The translations under genes were made by a program, and so were the position numbers. Source: an uncultured Eubacteriales bacterium (GTDB taxonomy: Bacteria > Bacillota > Clostridia > Oscillospirales > Oscillospiraceae). From it: a DNA stretch of 29,995 nucleotides. The notes under the pieces are model-generated. The model did not search any database and was not told the DNA's origin. It was given only the letters and a program-made list of their open reading frames with translations. Of the stretch, positions 6,718 through 14,470 are shown piece by piece. Each line of letters begins with the position of its first letter. Within the stretch, counting starts at the first letter, position 1. The stretch lies in the NCBI GenBank assembly GCA_900543085.1, contig UQQF01000023.1:1-29995 (forward strand). The letters run 5' to 3'.

Positions 6718-9591
6718 TTAAAGGGCGGATATTTCGTCGAGGGCGCAGCGTTCAAGCTCGGCTCTGGGCGCGAGGACGCACACTCCGGCGCGGTCGAGCA
6801 CGGCGTCCAGGCCGTCGGCCACGGCGCACAGGTCGGCGCAGGTGCAGTCCAGGAGCTGCCTGCGGCGGGCGCGGCGCAGCTCGTCCGTTATGCCGCGGAA
6901 GTAGAGGTCGTCGGCCTCCTCGCCCTTGGCGCGCGGCGTCAGCAGCGGCTCGCCTGCGGATATGGCTCCGGTGATGAGCCCCGCCAGCTCCGGCTCGCCC
7001 TCTGCGAAGGAGCGCAGGAACGCGGCGGACTTGGCGTATATCTCCAGCGTCTTGGCGGCGCTAGGGTCGCGGTAGGAGTAGCAGCCGTCGAAGCCGTTTA
7101 TCCTGGTGACCATGCCGGTGCCGTAGGCGCCGCCCTGGACGCGCACGGCGTTCCAGAGGTATTGAAGCGAGACGACCCTCCCGGCGAGCTGCCAGCGGCC
7201 GTCGAACTTGCCGCTCAGGCCGCCCATCGCGGCGTAGCCGACGTCGGAGGGGATCTCTATGCCCTCGCGGCGCGCTCCGCGCGGAGCCACGCCCTCGCCG
7301 CTGACGCTCCCGCCCTCGGGCAGGGCGGAGAGGAGCGCGGCCATGGCCTCGTCCACGGCCTGGCTGCGCATACCGGTGACGCTCATGGTGAGGTTTAGGC
7401 GGCCGATGACGCGCCCGGCGAGCTGCGAAAGCTGCTCGTACAGCGCGGAGAGGTCGGTCTCTGCGGCCTTGGCCTTTAGCCAGCCGTAGTAGTCGCAGCC
7501 GTTAGCCCACTCGTTGGCGGCGGAGCCGGCGGCAAACTGCGATGCCGCGCGTCCCAGCGCCGAGACGTGGCCGTTGTTGATGAGCTGCTGGAGCATACCC
7601 GTGCGGCGCTGGCGCAGTATGTCGGTTATCTCGCGCTCGGAGTCCAGGCGGCTGGTGGTGAGCACTTCGGCCAGTAACTCGAGCGCGCGGTCTATCTTGC
7701 TCTCTATGGCGCTGACGCGCGCGGTGAGCTTGGCGCAGTATCTGTCCGCGCTGCGCTCGTAGACGTCCACGGCGAAGTTCATGCTGCCGCAGTAGAGCTG
7801 CAGCAGGCTGCTGAGCTCCTGTGCGCTGTGCGCGGCGGTGTCAACCTTGCCGAACAGCTCGCCGAGGAAGCTGACGCAGGCCAGCTCTGAGCCGCTCAGG
7901 CCGGTGATGTCGAAGTACAGCGAGACGTAGCTTATGCCCAGCGCGGGGACTTCGTGCCGCAGCAGCGTGACGCCGTTGAGCTCGTCTTGCACGGTGGGGT
8001 AGCGCTCCGGCTCGGGGCTGACGTCGGACAGCTCCAGGCGCGGGAGCGTGGCGAGAGCCTCCGGGCTGTCCACGCTCGCCTGCCAGGCGTCCAGCGCGGC
8101 CTGCTCGCTGACTATGCGAGAGCGCTCGGCCTCGCTCCACTGCGCGGCTGTCTCCGCAAGCGCGGCGGCGTCCTTGGCGCGGCGAGTCTCGCCCACGGTG
8201 TGCGAGGGGACCATCACGACCTCGCAGCCGTGGGGATTGTCCAGCAGCACTGTGCGTATCAGCTCCTCGAACCAGCCCTCGTCCATCCTGGCGCGCAGGA
8301 TGTCGAACAGGCGGCCGACCTCGAGCATCGCGTCCGGCTCGCCGCCGCGCAGCCAGCTGTCGAGCACGCTGAAGCTCAGCCCCAGACCCTGCGGGTAGTA
8401 TCCGAAGTCCCGCTCGCGCATCTGGAACTCGAGGTTGGCCATGGCGGCCTCCAGCTCCTGCCGGTCAAGCCCCTCGCCGGCCACGCGCTCGAGCACGGCG
8501 CGCAGCTTTTCCCCGGCGGGGACGATGTTCTCCTCGCTTATGTTGCGCACTTCCAGCTTCACGAAGGGCTGGGCGCAGCCGTCCCAGACCATCATGCTGA
8601 CCGCCTCGCCCAGGCCGGCCGCGAGCATCTCGCGCGTGAGCACGGACTGGTTGCTGCCGCACAGGACGGTGCTGAGTATCTGCATGGCGGTCATGCGCTC
8701 CCGGTCGGTTATCTCGCCGACGACGCGCCCCCAGGCCAGGCGGTAGCGGTCGCGCTCGTCCTCCTCGGAGGACAGCTCGAACTCCACGCGCTGCGGCGCT
8801 GACTTCACGCTTTTCTGAAGCGCGGGGACGGGCAGGCGCTCGCTCGGCTCAAAGCCGCTGAGGTACTCCTCGTCGAGGATGGCCAGCACGGTGTCGATGT
8901 CCACGTCGCCGTCGAGGTAGACGTAGGCGTTGGAGGGGGAGTAGAAGCGGCGGTGGCAGTCCAGGAACTGCTCATAGCTCAGCTCGGGGATGTGCTCCGG
9001 GTCGCCGCCGGAGACGTAGCGGTAGGGCGTGTCGGGGTAGAGCGCGCGCATGATGGCGTTCTCCTCCAGCTCGTCCGCGTCGGCAAAGGCGCCGCGCATC
9101 TCGTTGTAAACCACGCCCTTGCGGCTGAGCGCGCCCTCGGCGTCCAGCTCGTAGTGCCAGCCCTCCTGGCGGAAGATCTCGCTCTTTGCGTATATCAGCG
9201 GGCGGAACACGGCGTCGAGGTAGACGCGCATGAGGTTGAGAAAGTCCTTGGCGTTGCGGCTGGAGATGGGGTAGTAGGTCTTGTCGGGGAAGGTCATCGC
9301 GTTCAGGAAGGTGTTCATCGAGGTCTTCATCAGCTCGACAAACGGCTCCTTGACCGGGTAGCGCTCCGAGCCGCAGAGCACGGAGTGCTCCAGGATGTGG
9401 AATACGCCGGTGTCGTCCTCGGGCAGGGTGGGGAATGCGATGCCGAAGGTGCGGTTCTCCTCGTCGCGCTTGAGCCATACGAGTTCGAGGCGCGTGCGCT
9501 CGTGCCGCATATGGTACATTACCGCGTCCAGCTCGCCGAGCGGCTGGGTGCGGATGACGGTGAAGCCGTGGGTAGTAGTGCCAGTAAGCAT
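6718..9591 (-). CDS. M16C family zinc metallopeptidase (PreP / insulinase-like)
   Basis: The 957-residue clamshell peptidase belongs to the M16C group, which cleaves free peptides inside a closed chamber. The inverted zinc motif HxxEH is H65-I-L-E68-H69 (FHILEHSVLCGSERYPV), and the third zinc ligand is probably E164 in GVVYNEMRGAF, 95 residues later; this spacing fits PreP rather than pitrilysin. The NAMTFPDKTYYPISS segment and a central associated domain also fit M16C. There is no signal peptide, so it is cytoplasmic. Length is normal for the family. The ATG at 9591 is preceded by AAGGAGG with a 6-base spacer. The gene is monocistronic, with its own promoter and terminator. It sits next to the oligopeptide importer, so degrading imported peptides is a reasonable but unproven job. 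Confidence 0.93.
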   Translation of the reverse strand: MLTGTTTHGFTVIRTQPLGELDAVMYHMRHERTRLELVWLKRDEENRTFGIAFPTLPEDDTGVFHILEHSVLCGSERYPVKEPFVELMKTSMNTFLNAMTFPDKTYYPISSRNAKDFLNLMRVYLDAVFRPLIYAKSEIFRQEGWHYELDAEGALSRKGVVYNEMRGAFADADELEENAIMRALYPDTPYRYVSGGDPEHIPELSYEQFLDCHRRFYSPSNAYVYLDGDVDIDTVLAILDEEYLSGFEPSERLPVPALQKSVKSAPQRVEFELSSEEDERDRYRLAWGRVVGEITDRERMTAMQILSTVLCGSNQSVLTREMLAAGLGEAVSMMVWDGCAQPFVKLEVRNISEENIVPAGEKLRAVLERVAGEGLDRQELEAAMANLEFQMRERDFGYYPQGLGLSFSVLDSWLRGGEPDAMLEVGRLFDILRARMDEGWFEELIRTVLLDNPHGCEVVMVPSHTVGETRRAKDAAALAETAAQWSEAERSRIVSEQAALDAWQASVDSPEALATLPRLELSDVSPEPERYPTVQDELNGVTLLRHEVPALGISYVSLYFDITGLSGSELACVSFLGELFGKVDTAAHSAQELSSLLQLYCGSMNFAVDVYERSADRYCAKLTARVSAIESKIDRALELLAEVLTTSRLDSEREITDILRQRRTGMLQQLINNGHVSALGRAASQFAAGSAANEWANGCDYYGWLKAKAAETDLSALYEQLSQLAGRVIGRLNLTMSVTGMRSQAVDEAMAALLSALPEGGSVSGEGVAPRGARREGIEIPSDVGYAAMGGLSGKFDGRWQLAGRVVSLQYLWNAVRVQGGAYGTGMVTRINGFDGCYSYRDPSAAKTLEIYAKSAAFLRSFAEGEPELAGLITGAISAGEPLLTPRAKGEEADDLYFRGITDELRRARRRQLLDCTCADLCAVADGLDAVLDRAGVCVLAPRAELERCALDEISAL

Positions 9592-9620
9592 ACTTCGCCT
9601 CCTTAGTTTTAGCTGAAGAC

Positions 9621-9649
9621 ATTATAGCCCAAACCGGGGGCGTTTGCTA
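9621..9649 (-). promoter_or_regulatory. Predicted promoter of the M16 peptidase gene
   Basis: A perfect TATAAT (9621-9626, minus strand) is 17 bases from a weak -35, TAGCAA (9644-9649). The start would be about 20-25 bases upstream of the peptidase ATG. Confidence 0.55.
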
Positions 9650-9660
9650 CAGGAATTTTC

Positions 9661-9702
9661 AAAAGAACGCCGCCCCGCTGCTTCCGTAAGGAGCGGGGCG
9701 GC
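9661..9702 (-). terminator. Intrinsic terminator of the sigma/ABC operon
   Basis: An 11-bp perfect stem (9669-9679 with 9692-9702) whose loop itself can pair (CTT with AAG) is followed on the minus strand by TTCTTTT. It lies 18 bases past the stop of the last permease gene. Confidence 0.85.
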
Positions 9703-9719
9703 GACGGAGTTTGTTTTGC

Positions 9720-10850
9720 CTACTTGCACTCGTGCCTCACGTACGCCCGGCGGGCGAGCAGGGCGAAGGCCGCCGTCTCGAGCGCGGGCGCGGCGAGCAT
9801 GACTATGGGCGTCCATATGTGCAGCGAGCCTATGGCGAGGAATCCCGCGGACGCGAGCTGCTGCATCATGCCCGTGGTGAGGCAGACCCCTCCGCCGGGG
9901 AGGATGTTTTGCAGCCACAGCCCGGGCGCTCCCTCGGCGAGCAGCGACGTGCCGGCAAGCGGAAGCACGGCCATCGCGACCGAGAGGGCAAAGACGGCGA
10001 CGGGGCTCTCTGTGCAGGCGGAGAGCCACAGCGCGAAGGCGCTCACGGCCAGCACGGATAGCCAGCCGGCGAGCAGGCAGAGGAGCAGCTGCGCGTTCGT
10101 GCTCATCCCGCCAAGTATCAGGACGCTGTAGTATTCGCCCTTGAGCTGCGCCGCCGAGGCGTCCGTGCCGAACGCGGCCAGGACGATGGCCGTGAACACG
10201 CCGCAGCAGATAAAGTAGAGCGCCGAGCCGAAGATGAACGCGCCGAGCGTCTTGGCGCGGGCAAGGCGGCCCCGGCCGTGCCTGGCGCAGCGCAGGATGT
10301 CCCCGGCTCCGGTGGAGTAGTCGCGCACAAAGGTCATGGAGGCCGTGGCCGCGCAGACGAGCGCGACGGCGAACTGGACAAGCTGCAGGTCGATAAGGGC
10401 GTCGCTGTCGCCGAAGCCGTACTCGTAGTAAAACGGCTCCGCCGCGCTCTCGTCCAGCGCGAGAGCCGCAGCGGCGGCGTCCTCGCCGTATCCCGACGCG
10501 ACCGTGCGCTCTATGTAGGCCTTGCGCGCGCTGTAGTAGTCCGCCAAGTCCTCGCCCTGGGCGCGGCGGAGCGCGCTGATGACCGGCTCCGCGCCCTCGG
10601 CCAGGAAGCGGTCGATGCGCTCTTGCGTAAGCCAGCCCTCGTACGGAGCCGAGCGCTGCCGCTCATACTCTATGGCGTCCAGGCCGGTGAGGTACGGCGC
10701 TCCGTCCGGGAGGGTCTCGCCCGGCGCAGGGTAGGCCGTGACCGAGCGTACGGTGCTCGCGGCCATGAGCACGCTCAGCGCCAGCACGGCGGCGGACAGA
10801 GCCAGAGCCGGGCGGGACTTGAAAACGCGCTTTAGCTCCTGCCTAAGCAT
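9720..10850 (-). CDS. ABC-2-like transporter permease, second of two paralogs
   Basis: The 376-residue membrane protein is the last gene of the sigma/ABC operon. It has an N-terminal helix (ALALSAAVLALSVLMAAS), a hydrophilic segment of about 130 residues probably outside the cell, then five hydrophobic segments. It is clearly a paralog of the gene before it: both share AEPFYYE(Y/F)GFG, a DYSTGA-DI-RCAR-GR-RL stretch after the second helix, and a near-identical C-terminal region around GSL-IWTP-VMLAAP-(L/I)E. The ATG at 10850 was chosen because GGAGG lies 7 bases upstream and the protein then starts MLRQELKRVFKSR, matching the paralog's MYKLELKRLLKTR; an upstream in-frame ATG at 10958 gives an Arg-rich unmatched extension. 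It overlaps the previous gene by 8 bases. The substrate is unknown. Confidence 0.85.
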   Translation of the reverse strand: MLRQELKRVFKSRPALALSAAVLALSVLMAASTVRSVTAYPAPGETLPDGAPYLTGLDAIEYERQRSAPYEGWLTQERIDRFLAEGAEPVISALRRAQGEDLADYYSARKAYIERTVASGYGEDAAAAALALDESAAEPFYYEYGFGDSDALIDLQLVQFAVALVCAATASMTFVRDYSTGAGDILRCARHGRGRLARAKTLGAFIFGSALYFICCGVFTAIVLAAFGTDASAAQLKGEYYSVLILGGMSTNAQLLLCLLAGWLSVLAVSAFALWLSACTESPVAVFALSVAMAVLPLAGTSLLAEGAPGLWLQNILPGGGVCLTTGMMQQLASAGFLAIGSLHIWTPIVMLAAPALETAAFALLARRAYVRHECK

Positions 10851-12108
10851 GGCGCGGCCTCCTCCGAGGGAGGGCGGCGTCCTCGCGGCGCACGTACGCG
10901 CGCTGAGCCAGCAGCGCGAACACCGGCGCCTCAATGACCGGCGCGGCGAGCATGACAAACGGCGTCCAAATGGCGAGGGAGCCTATGGTGAGGAACTTCC
11001 CGACCTGGATGTCGACAAACATGCCCGTGCCCAGCCCCAGCCCGCCGCTGGGCAGCAGGAGCCGGAGCCAGTCGCCGACGGCGCTCTCGCGCAGGAGCAC
11101 GATGAGGAAGGTCGGCGTCATGGCGACGGCGAGGGTCACCGCCAGCACTGCGACGCCGCTCCTCATGCGCGCGGAGAGCCAGAGCGTGAAGGCCGTCATC
11201 GCAAACACGCTCAGCAGTCCGGCGGCGAGGGTGAGAATGAGCACGCCGTTCATCGTGATGTTTCCGAGCACCAGCGCGTCAAGCGCGAGCTGCGCCGAGG
11301 TCTTGTCATCCCCGAAAACCGCGAGCGTCAGGGCGACAAACACGCCCGCGCAGACGACGTAGAGCACGGTGCTGAGCGTCATTGCGGCGAGCAGGCGGGA
11401 CTTGCCGAGGCGTTTGCGGCCATAGCGCGCGCAGCGCTGGATGTCGTCCGCGCCCGTCGAGTAGTCGGAGGCGAACACCGGCGCGCAGATGACGGAGCAG
11501 GCCACGGCAACGGCAAAGAGGCAGACCGGGAGCGTGGACGCAATGTTGCTGCCCGTGCCGAAGCCGAACTCGTAGTAGAACGGCTCGGCCGTGTTCTCGT
11601 CGAGCCTGAGCGCGGCCTCGGCCGCCGCCGGGCCGTAGTTCAAGGTCATGGCCTCCTCGATGTACGCCTTGCGCTGGGTGTAATACTGCGCGGCCATGTC
11701 GGGCGTTATCTCGTTTACGTACTGCACGTCGAACACCTGCGGGATGCTGCGCAGGAAGGTGCCGGTGTAGCCCGCGATCGCCGCAGCGTCGGCGTCATCG
11801 CCTGCGAGCACCTCAAAGCTGTCGTTGGTTTCGCCACCGGCGGCGACGCCGTAGTTGGCGTTCGCCTCGGCGAGCTGCGCAAAGACGTCGCGGATGCGCT
11901 CCGGCGTCCACTCGCCCTCGGACGACTGCGTGACTATCCTGCGCATCTCCGTTGCGGCGAGTCCGTGCAGGGATTCGCCGTCGTAGGCGTAGTAATATGG
12001 GTTGAAGATGTTGACGCAGCAGAGTACCAGCGTGACGAGCAGCGCCGCAGCCATGAGTATCCACGTCGAGCGCGTCTTGAGCAGGCGCTTGAGTTCAAGC
12101 TTATACAT
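10843..12108 (-). CDS. ABC-2-like transporter permease, first of two paralogs
   Basis: The 421-residue membrane protein probably forms a heterodimeric channel with its paralog downstream, driven by the ATPase encoded immediately upstream. It has a first helix (TWILMAAALLVTLVLCCVNIF), a likely extracytoplasmic domain of about 140-150 residues, and then five hydrophobic segments. The shared blocks with the next gene suggest tandem duplication. ABC-2 permeases of this build occur in lantibiotic-immunity, bacitracin-type and other exporters; the large outside domain could sense or sequester a ligand. Its ATG overlaps the ATPase stop codon by 8 bases, so translation is likely coupled. No specific substrate can be named. 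Confidence 0.85.
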   Translation of the reverse strand: MYKLELKRLLKTRSTWILMAAALLVTLVLCCVNIFNPYYYAYDGESLHGLAATEMRRIVTQSSEGEWTPERIRDVFAQLAEANANYGVAAGGETNDSFEVLAGDDADAAAIAGYTGTFLRSIPQVFDVQYVNEITPDMAAQYYTQRKAYIEEAMTLNYGPAAAEAALRLDENTAEPFYYEFGFGTGSNIASTLPVCLFAVAVACSVICAPVFASDYSTGADDIQRCARYGRKRLGKSRLLAAMTLSTVLYVVCAGVFVALTLAVFGDDKTSAQLALDALVLGNITMNGVLILTLAAGLLSVFAMTAFTLWLSARMRSGVAVLAVTLAVAMTPTFLIVLLRESAVGDWLRLLLPSGGLGLGTGMFVDIQVGKFLTIGSLAIWTPFVMLAAPVIEAPVFALLAQRAYVRREDAALPRRRPRHA

Positions 12109-12985
12109 CGCCCTGCCCCCTCTCCGCCTGGAACAGCCACAGGTACAGGTCTTCGAGCCTCGGCTCGGCGAACTCGGAGCCGGCTACGGCGGGGGAGTCG
12201 GCGACGTAGCGCAGCAGCACCCGGCCTTCGCCCTCGTTTTTCAGCGACACTATGCGCACCTCGCGCTCCAGGCGCGGCAGCTCGCTCTCGGGCGCAAGGG
12301 CGGTGAACACCCTGCCCTCCACTGCGCGCAGCAGCTGCGCCGTCGTGCCGACGTCTATGAGCTTCCCGTCCTTCATGACGGCGTTTTCGGCGGCGATGTA
12401 CTCCACGTCCGAGACTATGTGCGTGGAGATGAGCACGATGCGCCCGCGCGCGAACTCGCTGAGCAGATTGCGAAAGCGCACGCGCTCCCCGGGGTCGAGG
12501 CCGCTGGTCGGCTCGTCCAGTATGAGCACGTCGGGGTCGTTCAGCAGCGCCTGGGCGATACCGACGCGCCGCTGGGTGCCGCCGGACAGCTTCTTTATCT
12601 TGCTCTTATACACGCGCGTGAGCGAGAGCGTCTCGCACAGCTCGCCTATACGCTCGCGCGCATCGCGCTTTTCTATGCCCTTTAGCGCGGCCATGTAGTC
12701 CAGGTAGTCGGCCACCGTGAACTCCGGGTAGAACCCGAAGCTCTGCGGCAGGTAGCCGAGCATATCGCGCCAGGCCTCGCCCATGTCGCGCGTGTCCACG
12801 CCGTCGCAGAGCACGCGCCCGTCCGTGGGCGTGAGTATACCGGCCAGCATACGCATGAGCGTGGTCTTGCCTGCGCCGTTTGCGCCCAGCAGTCCCCAGA
12901 CCCCGGGCGTGAGCGTCAGGTTCACGCCGTCGACGGCGGTCTTGTCGCCGTAGCGGCGGGTGAGGTTTTGTATCGTCAGTTCCAT
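12101..12985 (-). CDS. ABC transporter ATP-binding protein (exporter / BcrA-like)
   Basis: The 294-residue cytoplasmic ATPase drives the two permeases that follow. Walker A is GANGAGKT (34-41), the Q-loop glutamine is near residue 81, the signature LSGGTQRR is at 133-140, Walker B VLILDEPTSGLDP starts at 153 and the switch histidine is near 189 (ISTH). The last 80-90 residues are an extra domain often seen in drug-export ATPases such as BcrA. I chose the ATG at 12985 because GGAGG lies 7 bases upstream and the protein then starts MELTIQNLTRRYGDK, as usual for this family. The start overlaps the end of the preceding membrane-protein gene by 10 bases. Export rather than import is inferred from the subfamily and the absence of a binding protein. 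Confidence 0.92.
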   Translation of the reverse strand: MELTIQNLTRRYGDKTAVDGVNLTLTPGVWGLLGANGAGKTTLMRMLAGILTPTDGRVLCDGVDTRDMGEAWRDMLGYLPQSFGFYPEFTVADYLDYMAALKGIEKRDARERIGELCETLSLTRVYKSKIKKLSGGTQRRVGIAQALLNDPDVLILDEPTSGLDPGERVRFRNLLSEFARGRIVLISTHIVSDVEYIAAENAVMKDGKLIDVGTTAQLLRAVEGRVFTALAPESELPRLEREVRIVSLKNEGEGRVLLRYVADSPAVAGSEFAEPRLEDLYLWLFQAERGQGDV

Positions 12986-13725
12986 TGAAATTCCTCCGTA
13001 TAGTTCCCGAATCGGGCGTCGCGAGCCATTTTGACGCACTCGGCGGCCAGCACCGCCAGCGACAGCAGGCAGATCGCCAGCGCCGCGCCCAGCGAGAGGC
13101 GGACGAGCCTGTCCGCCATACTCCAGTACAAGGCCGAGAGCGCCAGACCGAATCCTGCCGCGGCCAGCGCGCCGGAGTTGTCCGGCAGGTGGTTCAGCGC
13201 GGCCAGGCTCACCGCGCCGGTGAGCGCGAAGGGCAGCGCTATCAGCGTCAGCGCCGTGCCCGGCGCGGCCTTGAGCGTCAGCAGCGCGATGACCGAGAGG
13301 CAGACCGCGTCGCCGGCTCCAACGGCGGCGAATCTGGCCAGCAGCAGCTTCGCGCCGGAGACGCGCGTGGCGGCCTCGACCTCGTCCATCCTGTAGCGCT
13401 TTCCGCGTCCGTGGAAGGGCAGGAGGGTGAGCGCCACCAGCACCGCCGACGCTGCGGAGCAGCCCGGCACCAGCGAGGCGCTGCGCTCCGCGCCGGACAG
13501 GCCGCCGAGCATCAGGCTCACGGCCAGCAGCACCGCTCCCTGCACCAGCCAGACCGGCAGCGCGACAAAGCGGAGCTGCCGCAGCACCGTCTCCGACGTC
13601 CGCAGCCGGCGCAGCCGCCGCCTTTTGCCGTACGCCTCGCGGCAGAGCGGCAGGACTTGTTCCAGCCCTTCGCAGCTCCCGGCTGGGACGGAGCGCAAAA
13701 GCGCCTTTATTTCACGCGTTTTCAT
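12976..13725 (-). CDS. Six-helix membrane protein, candidate partner or anti-sigma of the ECF factor
   Basis: I do not recognise a named family for this 249-residue protein. It has a basic, soluble N-terminal region of about 55 residues (MKTREIKALL, then KRRRLRRLR) and about six hydrophobic segments from residue 56 onward (starting FVALPVWLVQGAVLLAVSLM), then a short polar tail. It directly follows the ECF sigma gene, 11 bases after its stop, and its own stop overlaps the ABC ATPase start. That position is where anti-sigma factors are usually found, and the N-terminal cytoplasmic part could bind sigma, but I see no zinc-binding HxxxCxxC motif. It could equally be another transporter subunit. 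The ATG at 13725 has AAGGAG 5 bases upstream; a GTG at 13740 is possible but lies ahead of that site. Confidence 0.75.
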   Translation of the reverse strand: MKTREIKALLRSVPAGSCEGLEQVLPLCREAYGKRRRLRRLRTSETVLRQLRFVALPVWLVQGAVLLAVSLMLGGLSGAERSASLVPGCSAASAVLVALTLLPFHGRGKRYRMDEVEAATRVSGAKLLLARFAAVGAGDAVCLSVIALLTLKAAPGTALTLIALPFALTGAVSLAALNHLPDNSGALAAAGFGLALSALYWSMADRLVRLSLGAALAICLLSLAVLAAECVKMARDARFGNYTEEFQWN

Positions 13726-13736
13726 GGCTTCTCCTT

Positions 13737-14234
13737 TCACAGCAGTTTCTTCATAGCCTTGAGCGCCGCGCGCTCGCGCGACTGCGCGGTGCGAAGCGGC
13801 ACGCCAAGCACCTCCGCCGCCTCCCTGAGCTTCAGACCGTGGACATAACGCAGCAGCACGACCTCCCGCTGCGCCTCCGGAAGCGCGGCGAGGGCGGAGT
13901 GCAGGTCTATGCCCAGCTCCGTCCGCTCAAAGCCCGGGTCGATGTACGGACTGTCGCCGAGCGGCTCGGCGGGCGTCTCGCGCCGGCAGCGGTCGGCGCA
14001 GGTGTTCGCGGCTATCTTGTAGAGCCAGGCGCGGAAGCGCCCCCGGAACGCGTGGGCGTCCAAATGGCGCACGGCCTTCAGGAAGGTCTCCTGAGCCGCG
14101 TCCTCCGCGCCGGCCTCGTCCGGGCTGTGACGCCGGCAATAGCGCAGGATGTCCGGATAATATGCGCGCACAAGCTCGTCCAGCGCCGATGCGTCGCCGC
14201 CGTTGAGCCTCTCGAGTATTTCATCCTCGCGCAA
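13737..14234 (-). CDS. ECF-type RNA polymerase sigma factor
   Basis: The 165-residue sigma-70 family protein has only regions 2 and 4. Region 2 spans about residues 15-85 and contains ALDELVRAYYPDILRYCRR, EDAAQETFLKAV and FRAWLYKIAANTCADRCRR. Region 4 spans about 110-165 and contains LPEAQREVVLLRYVHGLKL and the recognition helix LGVPLRTAQSRERAALK. The start is a TTG at 14234 with a strong AAGGAGGTGA site nearby; no in-frame ATG lies at this end. It is the first gene of an operon with a membrane protein and an ABC transporter, so it probably controls that operon in response to an envelope signal. The target promoter sequence is not evident to me. Confidence 0.93.
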   Translation of the reverse strand: MREDEILERLNGGDASALDELVRAYYPDILRYCRRHSPDEAGAEDAAQETFLKAVRHLDAHAFRGRFRAWLYKIAANTCADRCRRETPAEPLGDSPYIDPGFERTELGIDLHSALAALPEAQREVVLLRYVHGLKLREAAEVLGVPLRTAQSRERAALKAMKKLL

Positions 14235-14255
14235 CCGCCGTCACCTCCTTCACCC

Positions 14256-14276
14256 TATATAACGCGCCCGGGGCGC
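14256..14276 (-). promoter_or_regulatory. Possible -10 and operator-like inverted repeat before the sigma gene
   Basis: On the minus strand a TATATA (14256-14261) lies just upstream of the ribosome site. Immediately upstream of it is a 6-bp GC inverted repeat (14264-14269 with 14271-14276, one central base). No convincing -35 at normal spacing is visible, so this is a weak call; the repeat may be an operator. Confidence 0.25.
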
Positions 14277-14340
14277 AAAATGATTTAGCGGTTTTTATTT
14301 TTTCCTGCAAACCCATTAAAGCACACATGTGCGCCGGGGA

Positions 14341-14371
14341 AAAGAAAAAACCGCGCTCGAACGAGCGCGGG
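14341..14371 (-). terminator. Intrinsic terminator on the minus strand, upstream of the sigma operon
   Basis: An 8-bp GC-rich stem (14352-14359 with 14364-14371, 4-base loop) is followed on the minus strand by TTTTTTCTTTT. No minus-strand gene ends close by; the nearest is the restriction endonuclease gene, whose stop is 1.3 kb upstream on that strand. It therefore probably stops read-through from that gene before the sigma operon, or is an attenuator for an unseen upstream start. Confidence 0.8.
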
Positions 14372-14401
14372 AGAGAGGGGCGAAATTTGGCGACGCGGCA
14401 C

Positions 14402-14430
14402 TTGATTTACGGGTCACGAAATGTTAATAT
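14402..14430 (+). promoter_or_regulatory. Predicted promoter of the methyltransferase gene
   Basis: TTGATT (14402-14407) and TAATAT (14425-14430) are 17 bases apart, each matching 4 of 6 consensus bases. The start would be near 14437, about 34 bases before the chosen ATG. The methyltransferase's own HTH domain may act here. Confidence 0.5.
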
Positions 14431-14470
14431 AAATTCACAACTTTGCTGAGACATGACAGAGGTTCCGCCC

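Noticed and set aside
10851..10958. N-terminal extension of the second permease
   Set aside because: The extension is Arg/Ser-rich, lies inside the preceding gene in another frame and is absent from the paralog; the ATG at 10850 has a good ribosome site.
12986..13039. N-terminal extension of the ABC ATPase
   Set aside because: ABC ATPases of this type start a few residues before the first strand; GGAGG directly precedes the ATG at 12985.
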